A DNA stretch of 64,000 nucleotides, from the NCBI GenBank assembly GCA_018401435.1, contig JAGYJW010000032.1, forward strand, positions 1 to 64,000, given 5' to 3'. Of the stretch, positions 19,003-27,972 are shown one piece after another. The number at the start of each line of letters is the position of its first letter. Position 1 is the stretch's first letter. The stretch is from Deltaproteobacteria bacterium (GTDB lineage Bacteria; Myxococcota_A; UBA796; UBA2385). The position numbers and the translations under genes are program-made. Below the pieces are notes generated by a model, which worked only from the letters and a program-made list of their open reading frames with translations, made no database searches and had not been told where the DNA came from.

Positions 19003-20046
19003 ATGCGAACCGGTCAGCCCCAGGGTCGAGTGCTCCGCTTCCCCGGCAGCGGCCCCTGGCGGCCGCCGCGCTGGCAGGCCGTGCGCGTGGGGCGCATCTC
19101 CACCGACGCCGCCGGCATGCGCATGCTGGAGCGGCTGGTGCTGCGGCTGGTACGCCGGGGCTGGAACCTGCTGCGCGCCCTGGACGAGGCCTCCGGCATC
19201 GACATGGAGGTGCTCGAAGAGGGCCCGGTCCTGTCGCTGCTGGCGGTGGACAGCGCCTGGCTGGACCTGCTCTGCCACCTCGCCCGGCACGAGGTGGATC
19301 CCAACGAGGTCGAGACCCTGGCGGCCGATGTGCGCCGCCTGGGCCGCGAACAGACCACGCTGCGCCAGGCCGTCTACGCCCTGCTACCCGCCGATCGCCG
19401 CGAAGGCGTGGCCAGCGCAGAGCGCATCCAGCAGGTCAGCGAACACGAGGTCCGCCAGGCCGTCATCGACATGGTGGTGGCCATGGACGGCGACGACGAC
19501 GACCTGGACATCGACGACGACGACTACGAGCCCTTTGGCGTCGGCGGACGCAGCCGCGGGCTGCTATCCGAGGTCAACGCCAGCCGCCGCATGGACTGGG
19601 AGCAGCGCCCCTTGCCCGCCGGGGGCGCCTTGCGCACCTGCTTGCGGGGCCTGCCGGCCGAGTGGTTGGACGCCATCAGCGCCCGGGTGGGCGGGCGGGT
19701 CTCGGGGTCCCGACGCGACCGAGAGACCCGCCTGGCCGCCGCCCTGCTGGACGGCGGCACCCTGGACAAGCTGCTCGCCGGCATCGGCCCCGACGAGGTC
19801 GCCTTGCTGCAGCGCGTCCTGGCCGAAGGCGGCCTGCATGGGGCCGCCGAGCTCACCGCCCTCACCGGCACCGACGACCAGGACGGCTGGTTCTGGACCG
19901 AGCAGCCGCCCCGCAGCGTGCTGGGCGGCCTGCGCTGGCGGGGGCTGGTCTATGTGGGCGCAAGGCCCGACGCCGACGCGGTGCCCGAGCGCTGCGTGCT
20001 CATCCCGGTCGAGCTGCGCGAGCCCCTGCGCGAGCGCCTGCGCTGA
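19003..20046 (+). CDS. hypothetical protein with acidic central linker
   Basis: A 347-residue soluble protein with no recognised domain. The N-terminal part (residues 20-130) is helical and Arg/Leu-rich. A strongly acidic linker (DGDDDDLDIDDDDYEPFG) lies at about residues 165-182, and a second helical domain follows, ending in WFWTEQPPRSVLGGLRWRGL. The ATG at 19003 lies about 100 bases from the divergent ppx start, so the two may share a regulatory region. Role unknown. Confidence 0.6.
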   Translation: MRTGQPQGRVLRFPGSGPWRPPRWQAVRVGRISTDAAGMRMLERLVLRLVRRGWNLLRALDEASGIDMEVLEEGPVLSLLAVDSAWLDLLCHLARHEVDPNEVETLAADVRRLGREQTTLRQAVYALLPADRREGVASAERIQQVSEHEVRQAVIDMVVAMDGDDDDLDIDDDDYEPFGVGGRSRGLLSEVNASRRMDWEQRPLPAGGALRTCLRGLPAEWLDAISARVGGRVSGSRRDRETRLAAALLDGGTLDKLLAGIGPDEVALLQRVLAEGGLHGAAELTALTGTDDQDGWFWTEQPPRSVLGGLRWRGLVYVGARPDADAVPERCVLIPVELREPLRERLR

Positions 20047-20061
20047 GGGCCGGCCGCGGGT

Positions 20062-21072
20062 TCAGGGCGCGGCGGGGGCGACGGGCGGGCCATTGTTGGA
20101 GATCTGCCAGCCCCGCGCATCCACCGGGAGCTGCACCCGCGACAGGGTCTGGGCGAGGCCCGACGGATCCAGGCTGGGGTTGTCCTGGATGCGCAAGCCG
20201 TAGAAGGTCGGGGGAGTCGCCCGGTTGGCGACAAGCCCCGAAATATCGACCAGACCTTCATTCCCAACGATCTCAAGGCCCTTGATCCGGCTGAGGTCGG
20301 GCAGCACGGGCAGCTGGGTCAAGGCGGGCAGCCCCCGAAGTCGAAAGGCCCCCACCAGCGCCAGGCGCTCCCAGTCGGGCAGGGCCGTCACCGACGGAAG
20401 GCCCACCAGGTCGATCTCCTCGGCGCTGCGCAGGGCCGGCAGCAGCTCCAGGCGCTGCAGGGCCGGCAGATCCTGCAGCGACAGCCGACCGATGGACTCG
20501 GTGCGCCCCAGCCCCAGCAGGCTGTGCAGCTTGGGATTTCCCGCCACCCGCACCTCGGCCAGCGCGCTGCGGGCGCTGCGGGCGTCCTGGGCTGCGATGC
20601 GCTCGAGCAAGGGGTTGTCGCGCACCTGGAGCGACCCGCCCCGCACCAGCGGCGGCAAGGCGGCGATCTCGATGAGCTGCGGATTCGCCACCACCTCCAG
20701 GTCGCGCAGCTGCCGGTCGCCCAGTCGGCCCAAGGCGCCCAGATCGTGCAACACGGGGTTGGCTCGCAGGCGCACACCGGCGAGGTCGAGCTCCGAGGCC
20801 TGGGCCAGGCGCTCCAGGCCATCCAGGCTGCGCAGCAGGGGCGCCCCTTCGGCCCGGATATCGCCCGATACACCCATCAAGCAGGACAGGCCCTTGAGAT
20901 CGGTGCCGCGAAAGTCCCCCGCCAGCACCAGGTCGCCGTCCACACGGTCGTAGCGCTTGCAGAAGCGCTCGATGCTGGCCAGGTCCATCGGGGCCCAGTC
21001 CCCGACATGCACGGTGGAGCGGCGGGTGGCGCCAGCCGTGGCCACCACGAGGACGAGCAGGGGCAAGGACAT
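20062..21072 (-). CDS. secreted receptor-L-domain/LRR-like protein
   Basis: A 336-residue protein with a signal peptide (MSLPLLVLVVATAGA) and then a solenoid of about 24-residue leucine-rich turns: LVLAGDFRGTDLKGLSCL, LRSLDGLERLAQASELDLAG, LQDLPALQRLELLPALRSAE, EIVGNEGLVDISGL. The mixed beta-turn pattern with 'NP' and 'L..L..L' steps resembles receptor L-domain or LRR proteins found outside the cell in Myxococcota. A binding role in the periplasm or at the surface is inferred. It is convergent with the gene ending at 20046 and divergent from the glycosylase gene. Confidence 0.65.
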   Translation of the reverse strand: MSLPLLVLVVATAGATRRSTVHVGDWAPMDLASIERFCKRYDRVDGDLVLAGDFRGTDLKGLSCLMGVSGDIRAEGAPLLRSLDGLERLAQASELDLAGVRLRANPVLHDLGALGRLGDRQLRDLEVVANPQLIEIAALPPLVRGGSLQVRDNPLLERIAAQDARSARSALAEVRVAGNPKLHSLLGLGRTESIGRLSLQDLPALQRLELLPALRSAEEIDLVGLPSVTALPDWERLALVGAFRLRGLPALTQLPVLPDLSRIKGLEIVGNEGLVDISGLVANRATPPTFYGLRIQDNPSLDPSGLAQTLSRVQLPVDARGWQISNNGPPVAPAAP

Positions 21073-21177
21073 GGGGCGCCTCGCGAGGGGGACCCTCCAC
21101 CTGTATCGGCGCCGCCGCCCGACGGCCGCTGGGGTGGGCCCGCGTTAGCGCCATCGGCCTGCCCATCCGGAGCCACG

Positions 21178-21849
21178 ATGCCCTCTCTGACCCCGCTCAT
21201 GGCCCGACTCTCGGCCGAAGCCGCCCGCGGAGACATGGCGATCGATCTGCCGGTCTATGCAGAGGCCGGGCGCGATCCCACCGAGGCGGTGCTGCTGGGC
21301 TCTGGCAGCCTCTCGGCCCGGGTGGGCTTCTTCGGCCGAGACCCGGGACGCCACGAGATCCTGCTGGGCGAGCCCTTTATCGGGGCGGGCGGCCGGCTGG
21401 TGCGCGACGCCTTGCACGCGGCCCGGTCCGGGGGGGCACCCCCCGACGTGGACGCCGCCATTCGGGCCGGCCAAAGCATGTTCTGGGCCAATACCGTGCC
21501 CTATAAGCCCACAGGCAACAAGGCCTGGTCCATGGGGGTCAAGCGCCGCTTCAGCCCGCTGATCGCCGAGCTGCTGGTGTCGCACTGGAGCGGCCAGGAC
21601 CTGATCACCCTGGGCAATGTGGCCTTTGACTGGTTCCGCATCGAAGAGCCCGGCCTGGCGCCCACCCTCAAGGCTTTCTGGACCCGACCGGATCGCTACA
21701 CGGCCAGCCTGGACATCCGCTTTCGGGGCAAGGCCCTGCGCCTGCACCCGCTGCCGCACCCATCCCCCCTGAATGCCACCTGGTACCCCCGCTTTCCCGG
21801 CCTGCTGCGCCAGCGCCTGGCCGACCTGGGCTGGCCCGAGCGGCCCTGA
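21178..21849 (+). CDS. uracil-DNA glycosylase family protein
   Basis: A 223-residue protein with the bacterial UDG superfamily frame. VGFFGRDPGRHEILLGEPF with GRLVR resembles the GEaPG...GRLF active-site region of family 4/5 enzymes. WANTVPYKP follows, and HPLPHPSPLNATWY near the C-terminus is the leucine-loop motif (HPSP...). Such enzymes remove uracil from DNA. The first motif reads GRDPGRHE rather than the canonical GEAPG, so substrate preference may differ. GGAG precedes the ATG at 21178. Confidence 0.75.
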   Translation: MPSLTPLMARLSAEAARGDMAIDLPVYAEAGRDPTEAVLLGSGSLSARVGFFGRDPGRHEILLGEPFIGAGGRLVRDALHAARSGGAPPDVDAAIRAGQSMFWANTVPYKPTGNKAWSMGVKRRFSPLIAELLVSHWSGQDLITLGNVAFDWFRIEEPGLAPTLKAFWTRPDRYTASLDIRFRGKALRLHPLPHPSPLNATWYPRFPGLLRQRLADLGWPERP

Positions 21850-21863
21850 ACGGCGCGCAGGCC

Positions 21864-22679
21864 CTACTTGTGGGAGTCCAGCTTCTCGCCTTCGGTCTGG
21901 ACATTCTCGACGGCGCTCTCGCCTGCGGGACGCGGCGTGACCAGCTCGCCGCTGGCCAGCTGGTAGGTGCCCAGCAGCCAGCTCAGGATCACGCCCTCCA
22001 AGCTGGAGTCGCGGTTGAGCATGACGCTGCCGTGCCCCGCGCCCTTGAGCATCAGGTAGTGGTGCTGCCCCTGGGCCCGCTGTTCGAGCACCACCGCGGA
22101 CTTCGCGCTGTACTGGTCCTCCTGCGAGGCCACCAGCAGCAGGGGGCGCTGGCCCAGGGCGTCCACGGCGTCGGGAGAGGTGACGCCCTTGTAGTTGAGG
22201 CCCGGACTGAGGGCGACGACATTGACGATGCCAGCATCTGCGGCGGCGGCCTCCAGGCAGAGGTTGGCGCCGATGCTGGCCCCCACGCAGCTGATCTGGG
22301 TGGCGCCTTGTCCGCGCAGCCAGGCCACCGCGGCGGCGACATCTTGGGTCATCTGGGGGTAGTCGCCGGGAAGCAGCTCCTGGCCAGCCTTGTCCGAGCG
22401 TCCGTGCCCGCGCAGATCCACCGCGATGGTCTGCAGGCCGGCCTTGCCCAGGCGCTCGCCGAGGTATTTCCAGTCGGCGGCCTCTCGGCCCAACATATGC
22501 ACCAGCACCACGCCCTTGGCGCTGCCCTTGAGCGGGGCCACCAAGGCGTGCAGGCGCGCGCCATCGCCCGCGGTGAGCTGGGTGTCGCTGACCGCGGCCT
22601 TGGCGGCGTCACCCGCCAGGGCGAGGCCGAAGGCCATCACAGCTCCGGCGAGGGCTCCAGCGCGGCGAAGGAGGGGCAT
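21864..22679 (-). CDS. exported alpha/beta hydrolase
   Basis: A 271-residue alpha/beta hydrolase with an N-terminal signal peptide ending near AKAA (residue 29). The oxyanion-side motif is VVLVHMLGREAADW; AVDLRGHGRSD comes next. The nucleophile elbow is VGASIGANLCLEA (Ser in G-A-S-I-G), the acid lies in LLVASQEDQYS, and the histidine is in GAGHGSVML. Most likely a periplasmic esterase or lipase-like enzyme; substrate unknown. GGAG precedes the ATG. A 100-base spacer upstream contains nothing clear. Confidence 0.85.
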   Translation of the reverse strand: MPLLRRAGALAGAVMAFGLALAGDAAKAAVSDTQLTAGDGARLHALVAPLKGSAKGVVLVHMLGREAADWKYLGERLGKAGLQTIAVDLRGHGRSDKAGQELLPGDYPQMTQDVAAAVAWLRGQGATQISCVGASIGANLCLEAAAADAGIVNVVALSPGLNYKGVTSPDAVDALGQRPLLLVASQEDQYSAKSAVVLEQRAQGQHHYLMLKGAGHGSVMLNRDSSLEGVILSWLLGTYQLASGELVTPRPAGESAVENVQTEGEKLDSHK

Positions 22680-22782
22680 CGGGGCTCCGGGGTGGGGTGC
22701 GCGATCCTGGACCCACCGTGGAACACCTGGGCCGGGCCGCGCAGTCTATATCGCCACGGCATCGGACTGAAACGCCCGAGCT

Positions 22783-23202
22783 TCAGCCTTTGATCCGAGG
22801 GGGGGGCGACAGCAGCCCTCTGAGGTCCACCAGCAGATCGCCGAGGTCCAGGCCATAGGCCTCGGCCACCTCCGCCAGGGTCTCATCGAAGCGAACGGCG
22901 CAGCCGCTGCAATGGGGGAGGTGCCGGGTCGCCAGGACCCCTTGGGCCCCGGGATGGCGCTTCAGGGCCTCCTCCACCGTCATCTCCGCCGAAAAGGGTG
23001 CGCTTCGGCGATCCAGACGGCCGTGCTGCCGATCCAGGTGGCCGTGCAGGCCGGCCAGGCGGGCATCCACGCGGTCCAAGGCGTCGTCCAGGGCCGCCAG
23101 CTGCCGCAGCAGGGGCGGCGGGGGGGCGGGATCGGCCACGGCGCGCAGCCCACGGCGGACCCGGGGGCGCAACAGGCGAGGGAGGGGCAGCGGGAGTGGC
23201 AC
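22783..23202 (-). CDS. DUF1858-like redox-disulfide protein
   Basis: A 139-residue protein. The last 65 residues match the DUF1858 / hybrid-cluster-associated disulfide type: MTVEEALKRHPGAQGVLATR, then HCSGCAVRFDETLAEVAEAYGL, with a C-x-x-C pair and the phrase 'ETLaEvAe.yGldl..LL.dL'. The N-terminal 70 residues are basic and then coiled-coil-like (LRQLAALDDALDRVDARLAG). Related proteins are thought to be redox switches or small metal or disulfide proteins. It is divergent from tadA. Confidence 0.7.
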   Translation of the reverse strand: MPLPLPLPRLLRPRVRRGLRAVADPAPPPPLLRQLAALDDALDRVDARLAGLHGHLDRQHGRLDRRSAPFSAEMTVEEALKRHPGAQGVLATRHLPHCSGCAVRFDETLAEVAEAYGLDLGDLLVDLRGLLSPPPRIKG

Positions 23203-23315
23203 CCTTGGGCTCTAGCGCGGCCATGGCCGCCGGGCCCGGGGCGTTGACACCCTGGGGTGCGGGGAATACACGCTGGGGCGCTCGGAGATCCGAGCTGTTC
23301 TTTGACCGGGCCGAG

Positions 23316-23822
23316 ATGGATCCGAACAGCCATCCGGAAGCCAGCCAGAATCCAGACCCTGACCTCGTCTTCATGGACCAGGCCCTGCGGTTGGCCCAAG
23401 CAGCCATCCCGCTCGGTGAAGTCCCCGTTGGCGCGGTTGTGGTGCGGGACGGTCTCATCGTCTCCGCGGCGCACAACCGCCGCGAGCTCGACGCAGACCC
23501 CACCGCCCACGCCGAACTGATCGCGATGCGAACAGCGGCCCAGGTGCTTGGAGATTGGCGGCTGGAAGGCTGCATCGTCTACGTCACCCTCGAGCCCTGC
23601 GCCATGTGCGCGGGGGCCATGGTCCTCTCCCGGATCGCACGCTGCGTCTACGCAAGCGCCGATCCCAAGGCGGGCTTCATGGGCAGCCTCGATGACCTCT
23701 CCCAGCACCCGCGACTCAACCACCGCTTTCCGGTCTCCACCGGGGTGCGGGCGAATGAGTCGAGCGCGCTGTTGAAGGGCTTCTTCCGCGACCTGCGGGC
23801 GCGCAAGAAGATGGGTCTCTGA
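23316..23822 (+). CDS. tadA: tRNA-specific adenosine deaminase
   Basis: A 168-residue cytidine-deaminase-fold enzyme that converts A34 to inosine in tRNA-Arg(ACG). The zinc and catalytic residues are H65 and E67 (THAELIAM) and the cysteines C95 and C98 (LEPCAMCAGAMV). ADPKAGFMGSLDDL and the C-terminal FFRDLRARKK are typical TadA. The ATG at 23316 is used; ATG 23373 (MDQALRLAQAAIP) is an alternative that starts closer to the usual family N-terminus. Two tRNA-Ser genes and the SRP RNA follow on the same strand. Confidence 0.93.
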   Translation: MDPNSHPEASQNPDPDLVFMDQALRLAQAAIPLGEVPVGAVVVRDGLIVSAAHNRRELDADPTAHAELIAMRTAAQVLGDWRLEGCIVYVTLEPCAMCAGAMVLSRIARCVYASADPKAGFMGSLDDLSQHPRLNHRFPVSTGVRANESSALLKGFFRDLRARKKMGL

Positions 23823-23899
23823 CGACGGTTGGATTCAGCCGATCCCCTGGGATCGGCGGCGATGAGAAGCAACGGCTGTGGCCGGTGGAAGGCGATCTT

Positions 23900-23987
<88 letters not shown>

Positions 23988-24083
23988 CCCCCCGCACCAC
24001 CCCGCGCTTCTCATCCGGCCCAGCATCCACCTGGCGCTCCTGCCCTCACCGGCAAGGCGCCTTGGACGCATCGACTGGAATCC

Positions 24084-24171
<88 letters not shown>

Positions 24172-24186
24172 CTTCCAGACGATGTT

Positions 24187-24220
24187 GCGCCCCCATGCTG
24201 CTTTGGCCGTGGGGGGGCGC
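24187..24220 (+). terminator. GC hairpin between tRNA-Ser(GGA) and SRP RNA
   Basis: GCGCCCCC (24187-24194) can pair with GGGGGCGC (24213-24220) around an 18-base loop, 15 bases after the tRNA. There is no U run, so it is not a canonical intrinsic terminator; it could be a processing or weak termination signal. Confidence 0.3.
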
Positions 24221-24244
24221 CTGTGAGGATAGGGGTGGGTCGAT

Positions 24245-24349
24245 GGTGATGGTCGGGTCCCGTTGACTGCGGATCCGTGAACCCCGCCAGGTCCGGAAGG
24301 AAGCAACGGTGTCGGTCCCCGCGGGGCATCGGGGTGCCCGGCCATCACC
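24245..24349 (+). ncRNA. ffs: bacterial small signal recognition particle RNA (4.5S)
   Basis: About 105 nt with the universally conserved SRP domain IV tip: CAGGTCCGGAAGGAAGCAAC (24289-24308), which holds the GGAA tetraloop and the asymmetric loop bound by Ffh. GGTGATGG (24245-24252) pairs perfectly with CCATCACC (24342-24349), closing one long hairpin. Outside it, AGGGGTGGG (24231-24239) can also pair with CCCACCCCT (24355-24363), so the precursor helix may be longer. The location just before dnaX, after tRNA genes, is a known arrangement. Confidence 0.95.
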
Positions 24350-24384
24350 ACCGCCCCACCCCTCTTTCACAGAGCGCAGCACCC

Positions 24385-26359
24385 ATGAGCTATGTGGCCA
24401 TTGCCCGGAAGTGGCGCCCCACCAGCTTCGAGGACATCGCCGGTCAGCAGCATGTGACGCGCACGCTGCAGAACGCGATTCGCCTGGGACGCATCCACCA
24501 CGCCTTCCTCTTCACCGGAGCGCGCGGGGTGGGAAAGACCTCGGCCGCCCGGGTGCTCGCCCGCGCCCTGAACTGCGTGAACGGGCCCACCCCCGACCCC
24601 TGTGGGGAGTGCCCCAGCTGCCTCGAGATCGCGACCGGCGGCAGCGCGGATGTGATCGAGATCGACGGAGCCAGCAACAACTCCGTCGAAGACATCCGAG
24701 AGCTGCGCGAGAGCGTCCGCTACCTGCCCCAGCGCGGCCACAGCAAGGTCTACATCGTGGACGAGGTCCACATGCTGTCCCGCGGGGCCTTCAACGCCCT
24801 GCTCAAGACCCTCGAAGAGCCGCCAGACCACGTGGTCTTCATCTTTGCGACCACCGAACCCCAGAAGATCCCCGATACGATCCTGTCCCGGGTGCAGCGC
24901 TTCGACTTCAAGCGGATCCCGGCCAGCACGGTGGTCGAGACCCTGCAGCGGGTCTGCGAGGGCGAAGGGGTGCAGGTGCCCGAGAGCGCCCTGCGGCTGA
25001 TCGCCCGCGCCGGCGAAGGCTCCATGCGCGACGCCCAGAGCCTGCTGGACCGGGTGATCAGCTTCAGCGGGGGCAGCATCACCACCGAAGGTGTGGCCGA
25101 GGTGCTGGGCCTGGTGGACCGCGAGCTGCTCTTCTCCATGCTGAGCGGCATGCTGCGCGGCGAGCCCGACCAGTGCCTGGAGGCCATCGATCGGGTGCAC
25201 GGCTTTGGCTATGACCTGACCGAGTTCACCGCCGAGATGCTGGAGCTGCTGCGCAACGCGACCTTGGTGGGCCTGTCGCCCACCTCGCGCCGCTACCTGG
25301 ATGTGCCGACCGAAGAGCAGGGCCGCTTGTCGGATCTGGTCAGCGAGGTGCCCACCGATGTCTTCGTGCGCAGCTTCCAGGTCATGCTGGAGGTCCACGA
25401 GCAGGTGGCCCGGGCTGCCCGACCGCGCATCGTGCTGGAGATGGCGGTCGCCCGGCTGGTGAGCATCCGGCCCGCCCGGCCGGTGGACCAGATCGTGCAG
25501 CGCCTGAGCGATCTGGAGCGCCGCATGCGCCAGGGCGGCGTGCCCAGCCGGCCCCGCAGCCCCAGCAGCCCGTCCAGCCGATCCGGCGCCCGCGGCGGCG
25601 ACGACGACGACGACCCTGCTCCTGCTCCTGCTCCTGCTCCCGCTCCCGCACCCGCGGCGGCCCCGCGCCCGCGCCCCGCGCCGCCGGCCCCCCGAGCGCC
25701 GCCCGCCCCCTGGTGCTGGCACCGCCACCCGGCCCCGCCGAGGACGAAGACCTGACCCCGACGGCCATGAGCACGGGGCAGCGGGCCCTGGGCCCGGGGA
25801 TCCCGGCGCCGAGGACCGCGGCCCGGAGCTGCTCGCCCTCTTTGAGAATGGGGTTGACGACCCCGACACCGAGGAGGGCGAGCCCGTCGAGATTCGGGCA
25901 GTCGGCCCGCCGCCGCTGCCCGCCGGCGCCACCGACGAGCAGCGCTTCGAGGCCTTCCAGGGCTGGATTGAAGCGGGCGGCAGCCGGTGGAGCGCCCTCG
26001 CCATGGACGTGGCCCTCGACCGCTGTCAGCCGCCCACCGTCTACGCGGTGACGCCCCACGATCTGCACCAGCGCAACGCCCAGCCCCTGCTGGACGACGC
26101 CCGCGTGCGCCTGGGAATCGCCGCCTGCTTTCCCGGCTGCCAGCGCCTGGAGATCGGCTTGCGCGCCGCCCATCATCCCGGCCGCACCCGCCGCGAGAAG
26201 GCCCAGATCGCCCGCGCCGCCTTGGAGGCCCGCCTGCGGGAGGAGCTGCTGGCCGACCCCCGCATCCAGCAGATCCAGGGCCGCCTGGGCGCCCGGCTCC
26301 AGCGGGTGGCGCCACCCGATGAGGCCCCCGAGGCCGCCCGAAGGGAGAAGCAGCGATGA
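24385..26359 (+). CDS. dnaX: DNA polymerase III subunit gamma/tau (frameshifts near 25700 and 25798)
   Basis: The clamp-loader ATPase. The first 440 residues are uninterrupted: SYVAIARKWRPTSFEDIAGQ, Walker A GARGVGKTSAAR, the zinc cysteines (CVN...CGECPSC), Walker B VYIVDEVHMLS, sensor I IFATTEPQKIP and the arginine finger near LSRVQRFDF. A Pro/Ala repeat linker follows. The frame then changes twice, through LVLAPPPGPAEDEDL and into DPGAEDRGPELLALFENG, before the C-terminal tau-like domain (RCQPPTVYAVTPHDLHQRN) and the stop at 26359, which overlaps recR. The total is about 657 residues. No A-rich slippery heptamer is visible, so I read the shifts as indels, not programmed frameshifting. Confidence 0.9.
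25615..25650 (+). repeat. hexanucleotide repeat in the dnaX linker
   Basis: Six tandem units, four CCTGCT then CCCGCT and CCCGCA, encode an alternating Pro-Ala run. They follow directly after a run of GAC codons (five Asp). This low-complexity linker separates the clamp-loader core from the tau C-terminal domain and is a likely place for slippage or assembly error. Confidence 0.85.
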
Positions 26360-26952
26360 GCGAGCCCGTAGACCCCCTGCGCCACTGCGTCGCCCAGCTC
26401 GCCCGCCTGCCCGGTATCGGCGACCGCACGGCGGCCCGCCTGACCTATTGGCTGCTGCGCCAGGACCCCGAGGTGGCCGACGAGATCGCCGGCGCAATCG
26501 CCAGTCTGGCCCGGTCCATGGTGCGGTGTTCGGTCTGCTGCGATGTGGCCACCACCAACCCCTGCCGCCGCTGCGCCGACCCCGCCCGCGACGGCGCGGT
26601 GGTCTGCGTGGTGGAGCGCCCCCAAGACATCGTGGCCATCGAGAACTCCGGCGGCTTTCGCGGGCGCTTCCACGTGCTGGATGGCGCCATCAGCCCCCTG
26701 GACGGCATCGGGCCCGACCAGCTGCGCATCCGAGAGCTGCTGGCCCGGCTGGAGGGCGAGGTGGCCGAGGTCCTGCTGGCCACCGATCCCGATGTGGATG
26801 GTGATGCCACCGCCCTCTACCTGGCGCGGCTGATCAAGCCCCTGGGCATCCGGGTGACCCGCCTGGCCCATGGCATCTCGGTGGGCACCGAGCTGGAATA
26901 TGCCGACCGCTCCAGCGTGGCCCGGGCCATCGAACACCGCCGAGACATGTAG
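26356..26952 (+). CDS. recR: recombination mediator RecR
   Basis: A 198-residue protein, normal RecR length. Features in order: helix-hairpin-helix LARLPGIGDRTAARLTYWLL, a four-Cys zinc finger (MVRCSVCCDVATTNPCRRC), a Toprim domain (VVCVVERPQDIVAIE, ATDPDVDGDATALYL) and the Walker-like end (THRLAHG-type, here RVTRLAHGISVGTELEYAD). It acts with RecF/RecO to load RecA. The ATG overlaps the dnaX stop (ATGA, 26356-26359). In most bacteria ybaB lies between dnaX and recR; here it is missing. Confidence 0.95.
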   Translation: MSEPVDPLRHCVAQLARLPGIGDRTAARLTYWLLRQDPEVADEIAGAIASLARSMVRCSVCCDVATTNPCRRCADPARDGAVVCVVERPQDIVAIENSGGFRGRFHVLDGAISPLDGIGPDQLRIRELLARLEGEVAEVLLATDPDVDGDATALYLARLIKPLGIRVTRLAHGISVGTELEYADRSSVARAIEHRRDM

Positions 26953-27021
26953 GGGCCCCACAGCAGCGCGGGCCCGCGTCGCCCGCCGGGGAGGTCCCCA
27001 AGGGCCGCCGGCAGAGGCCCC

Positions 27022-27972
27022 TCACCCAAGGCCGACCGAGTCCGCCGCGGCGCGGATGATCGCAGCCGAGCGAAGGAGCGCGCGCTGCTCGGGCGCGTCG
27101 AGTCCAAGCGGGAGAACGCCCTCGATGCCCCCGCCGCCGATGATCGCCGGCAGGCTGAGGCAGACGCCGTGGATGCCAAAGGGCCCATCCACAGCCGATG
27201 AAACCGACAGGACCGCCCGCTCGTCCCCGATGATGGCCTCCACAATGCGCACCAGCCCGGCGCCGATCCCATAGGCCGTGTGGCCCTTCCTCTCGATGAT
27301 GGCATCGGCCGCGCGCCGGGTCTCTTCTGCCATCGCCTCGCGCTGCGCTTCTCCGAAGGGCCGCTCCGGGTTCACGCGGTCGAGGGGGATTCCGGCGATA
27401 TTGGCGGCGGACCAGGCCACCACCTCGCTGTCTCCGTGCTCGCCGATGACGTGGGCATGGACGCTCCTGGCGTCGACATCGAAGCGCCGGCCCAGCAGCG
27501 ATCGAAGGCGCGCGGTGTCCAGGATCGTGCCCGAGCCCAGCACCCGCGACGGGGGGAAGCCCGACAGCTTCAGCGTCGCCATCGTCAAGACGTCCACAGG
27601 GTTGGTCGCCACGACCAGCACCGCCTCGGGCGCATGGGCTGCAATGGCAGGGATGAGGCTGGCAAAGACATCGGCATTTCGCGCGACCAGATCGATCCGG
27701 GTCTCTCCGGGACGCTGGGAGGCTCCAGCGGTGATCAGCACGACCGATGCCCCCGCGCAGTCCGCGACGCCCCCGGCCCATAGCCGGACAGGCCGACCGA
27801 AGGGCACCGCGTGGTTGATGTCCATCACCTCGCCCTCTGCCCGCTGCAGATCGCTGTCCACAAGCACGACCTCCGAGGCCAGGCCCGTGCGCACCAGCGC
27901 AAAGGTGGTCGCAGCGCCGACATGGCCGGCACCGATCACAGCGACCCGCGTGGGGCTGGGAGGGCCGCTCAC
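27022..27972 (-). CDS. ldh: L-lactate dehydrogenase
   Basis: A 316-residue NAD-dependent 2-hydroxyacid dehydrogenase of the LDH/MDH family. The nucleotide site is VAVIGAGHVGAATTFALV. ITAGASQRPGETRIDLVARN carries Gln-Arg before PGETR, where lactate dehydrogenases have Gln and malate dehydrogenases Arg. GSGTILDTARLRSLLG and HAHVIGEHGDSEVVAWS (catalytic His) are also LDH-like. It interconverts pyruvate and lactate. The start is GTG at 27972. An AT-rich candidate promoter lies about 90 bases upstream. No operon partner is adjacent. Confidence 0.88.
   Translation of the reverse strand: MSGPPSPTRVAVIGAGHVGAATTFALVRTGLASEVVLVDSDLQRAEGEVMDINHAVPFGRPVRLWAGGVADCAGASVVLITAGASQRPGETRIDLVARNADVFASLIPAIAAHAPEAVLVVATNPVDVLTMATLKLSGFPPSRVLGSGTILDTARLRSLLGRRFDVDARSVHAHVIGEHGDSEVVAWSAANIAGIPLDRVNPERPFGEAQREAMAEETRRAADAIIERKGHTAYGIGAGLVRIVEAIIGDERAVLSVSSAVDGPFGIHGVCLSLPAIIGGGGIEGVLPLGLDAPEQRALLRSAAIIRAAADSVGLG

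Noticed and set aside
25615..25650. CRISPR-like short repeat
   Set aside because: It is a tandem hexanucleotide coding for Pro-Ala with no spacers.
25600..25810. Programmed ribosomal frameshifting in dnaX, as in E. coli
   Set aside because: There is no A-rich slippery heptamer, and two shifts about 100 bases apart are both needed to reach the C-terminal domain. Indels fit better.
27022..27972. Malate dehydrogenase
   Set aside because: The substrate loop reads ASQRPGETR with Gln rather than Arg, and the DTARLRSLL and IGEHGDSE phrases favour lactate dehydrogenase.
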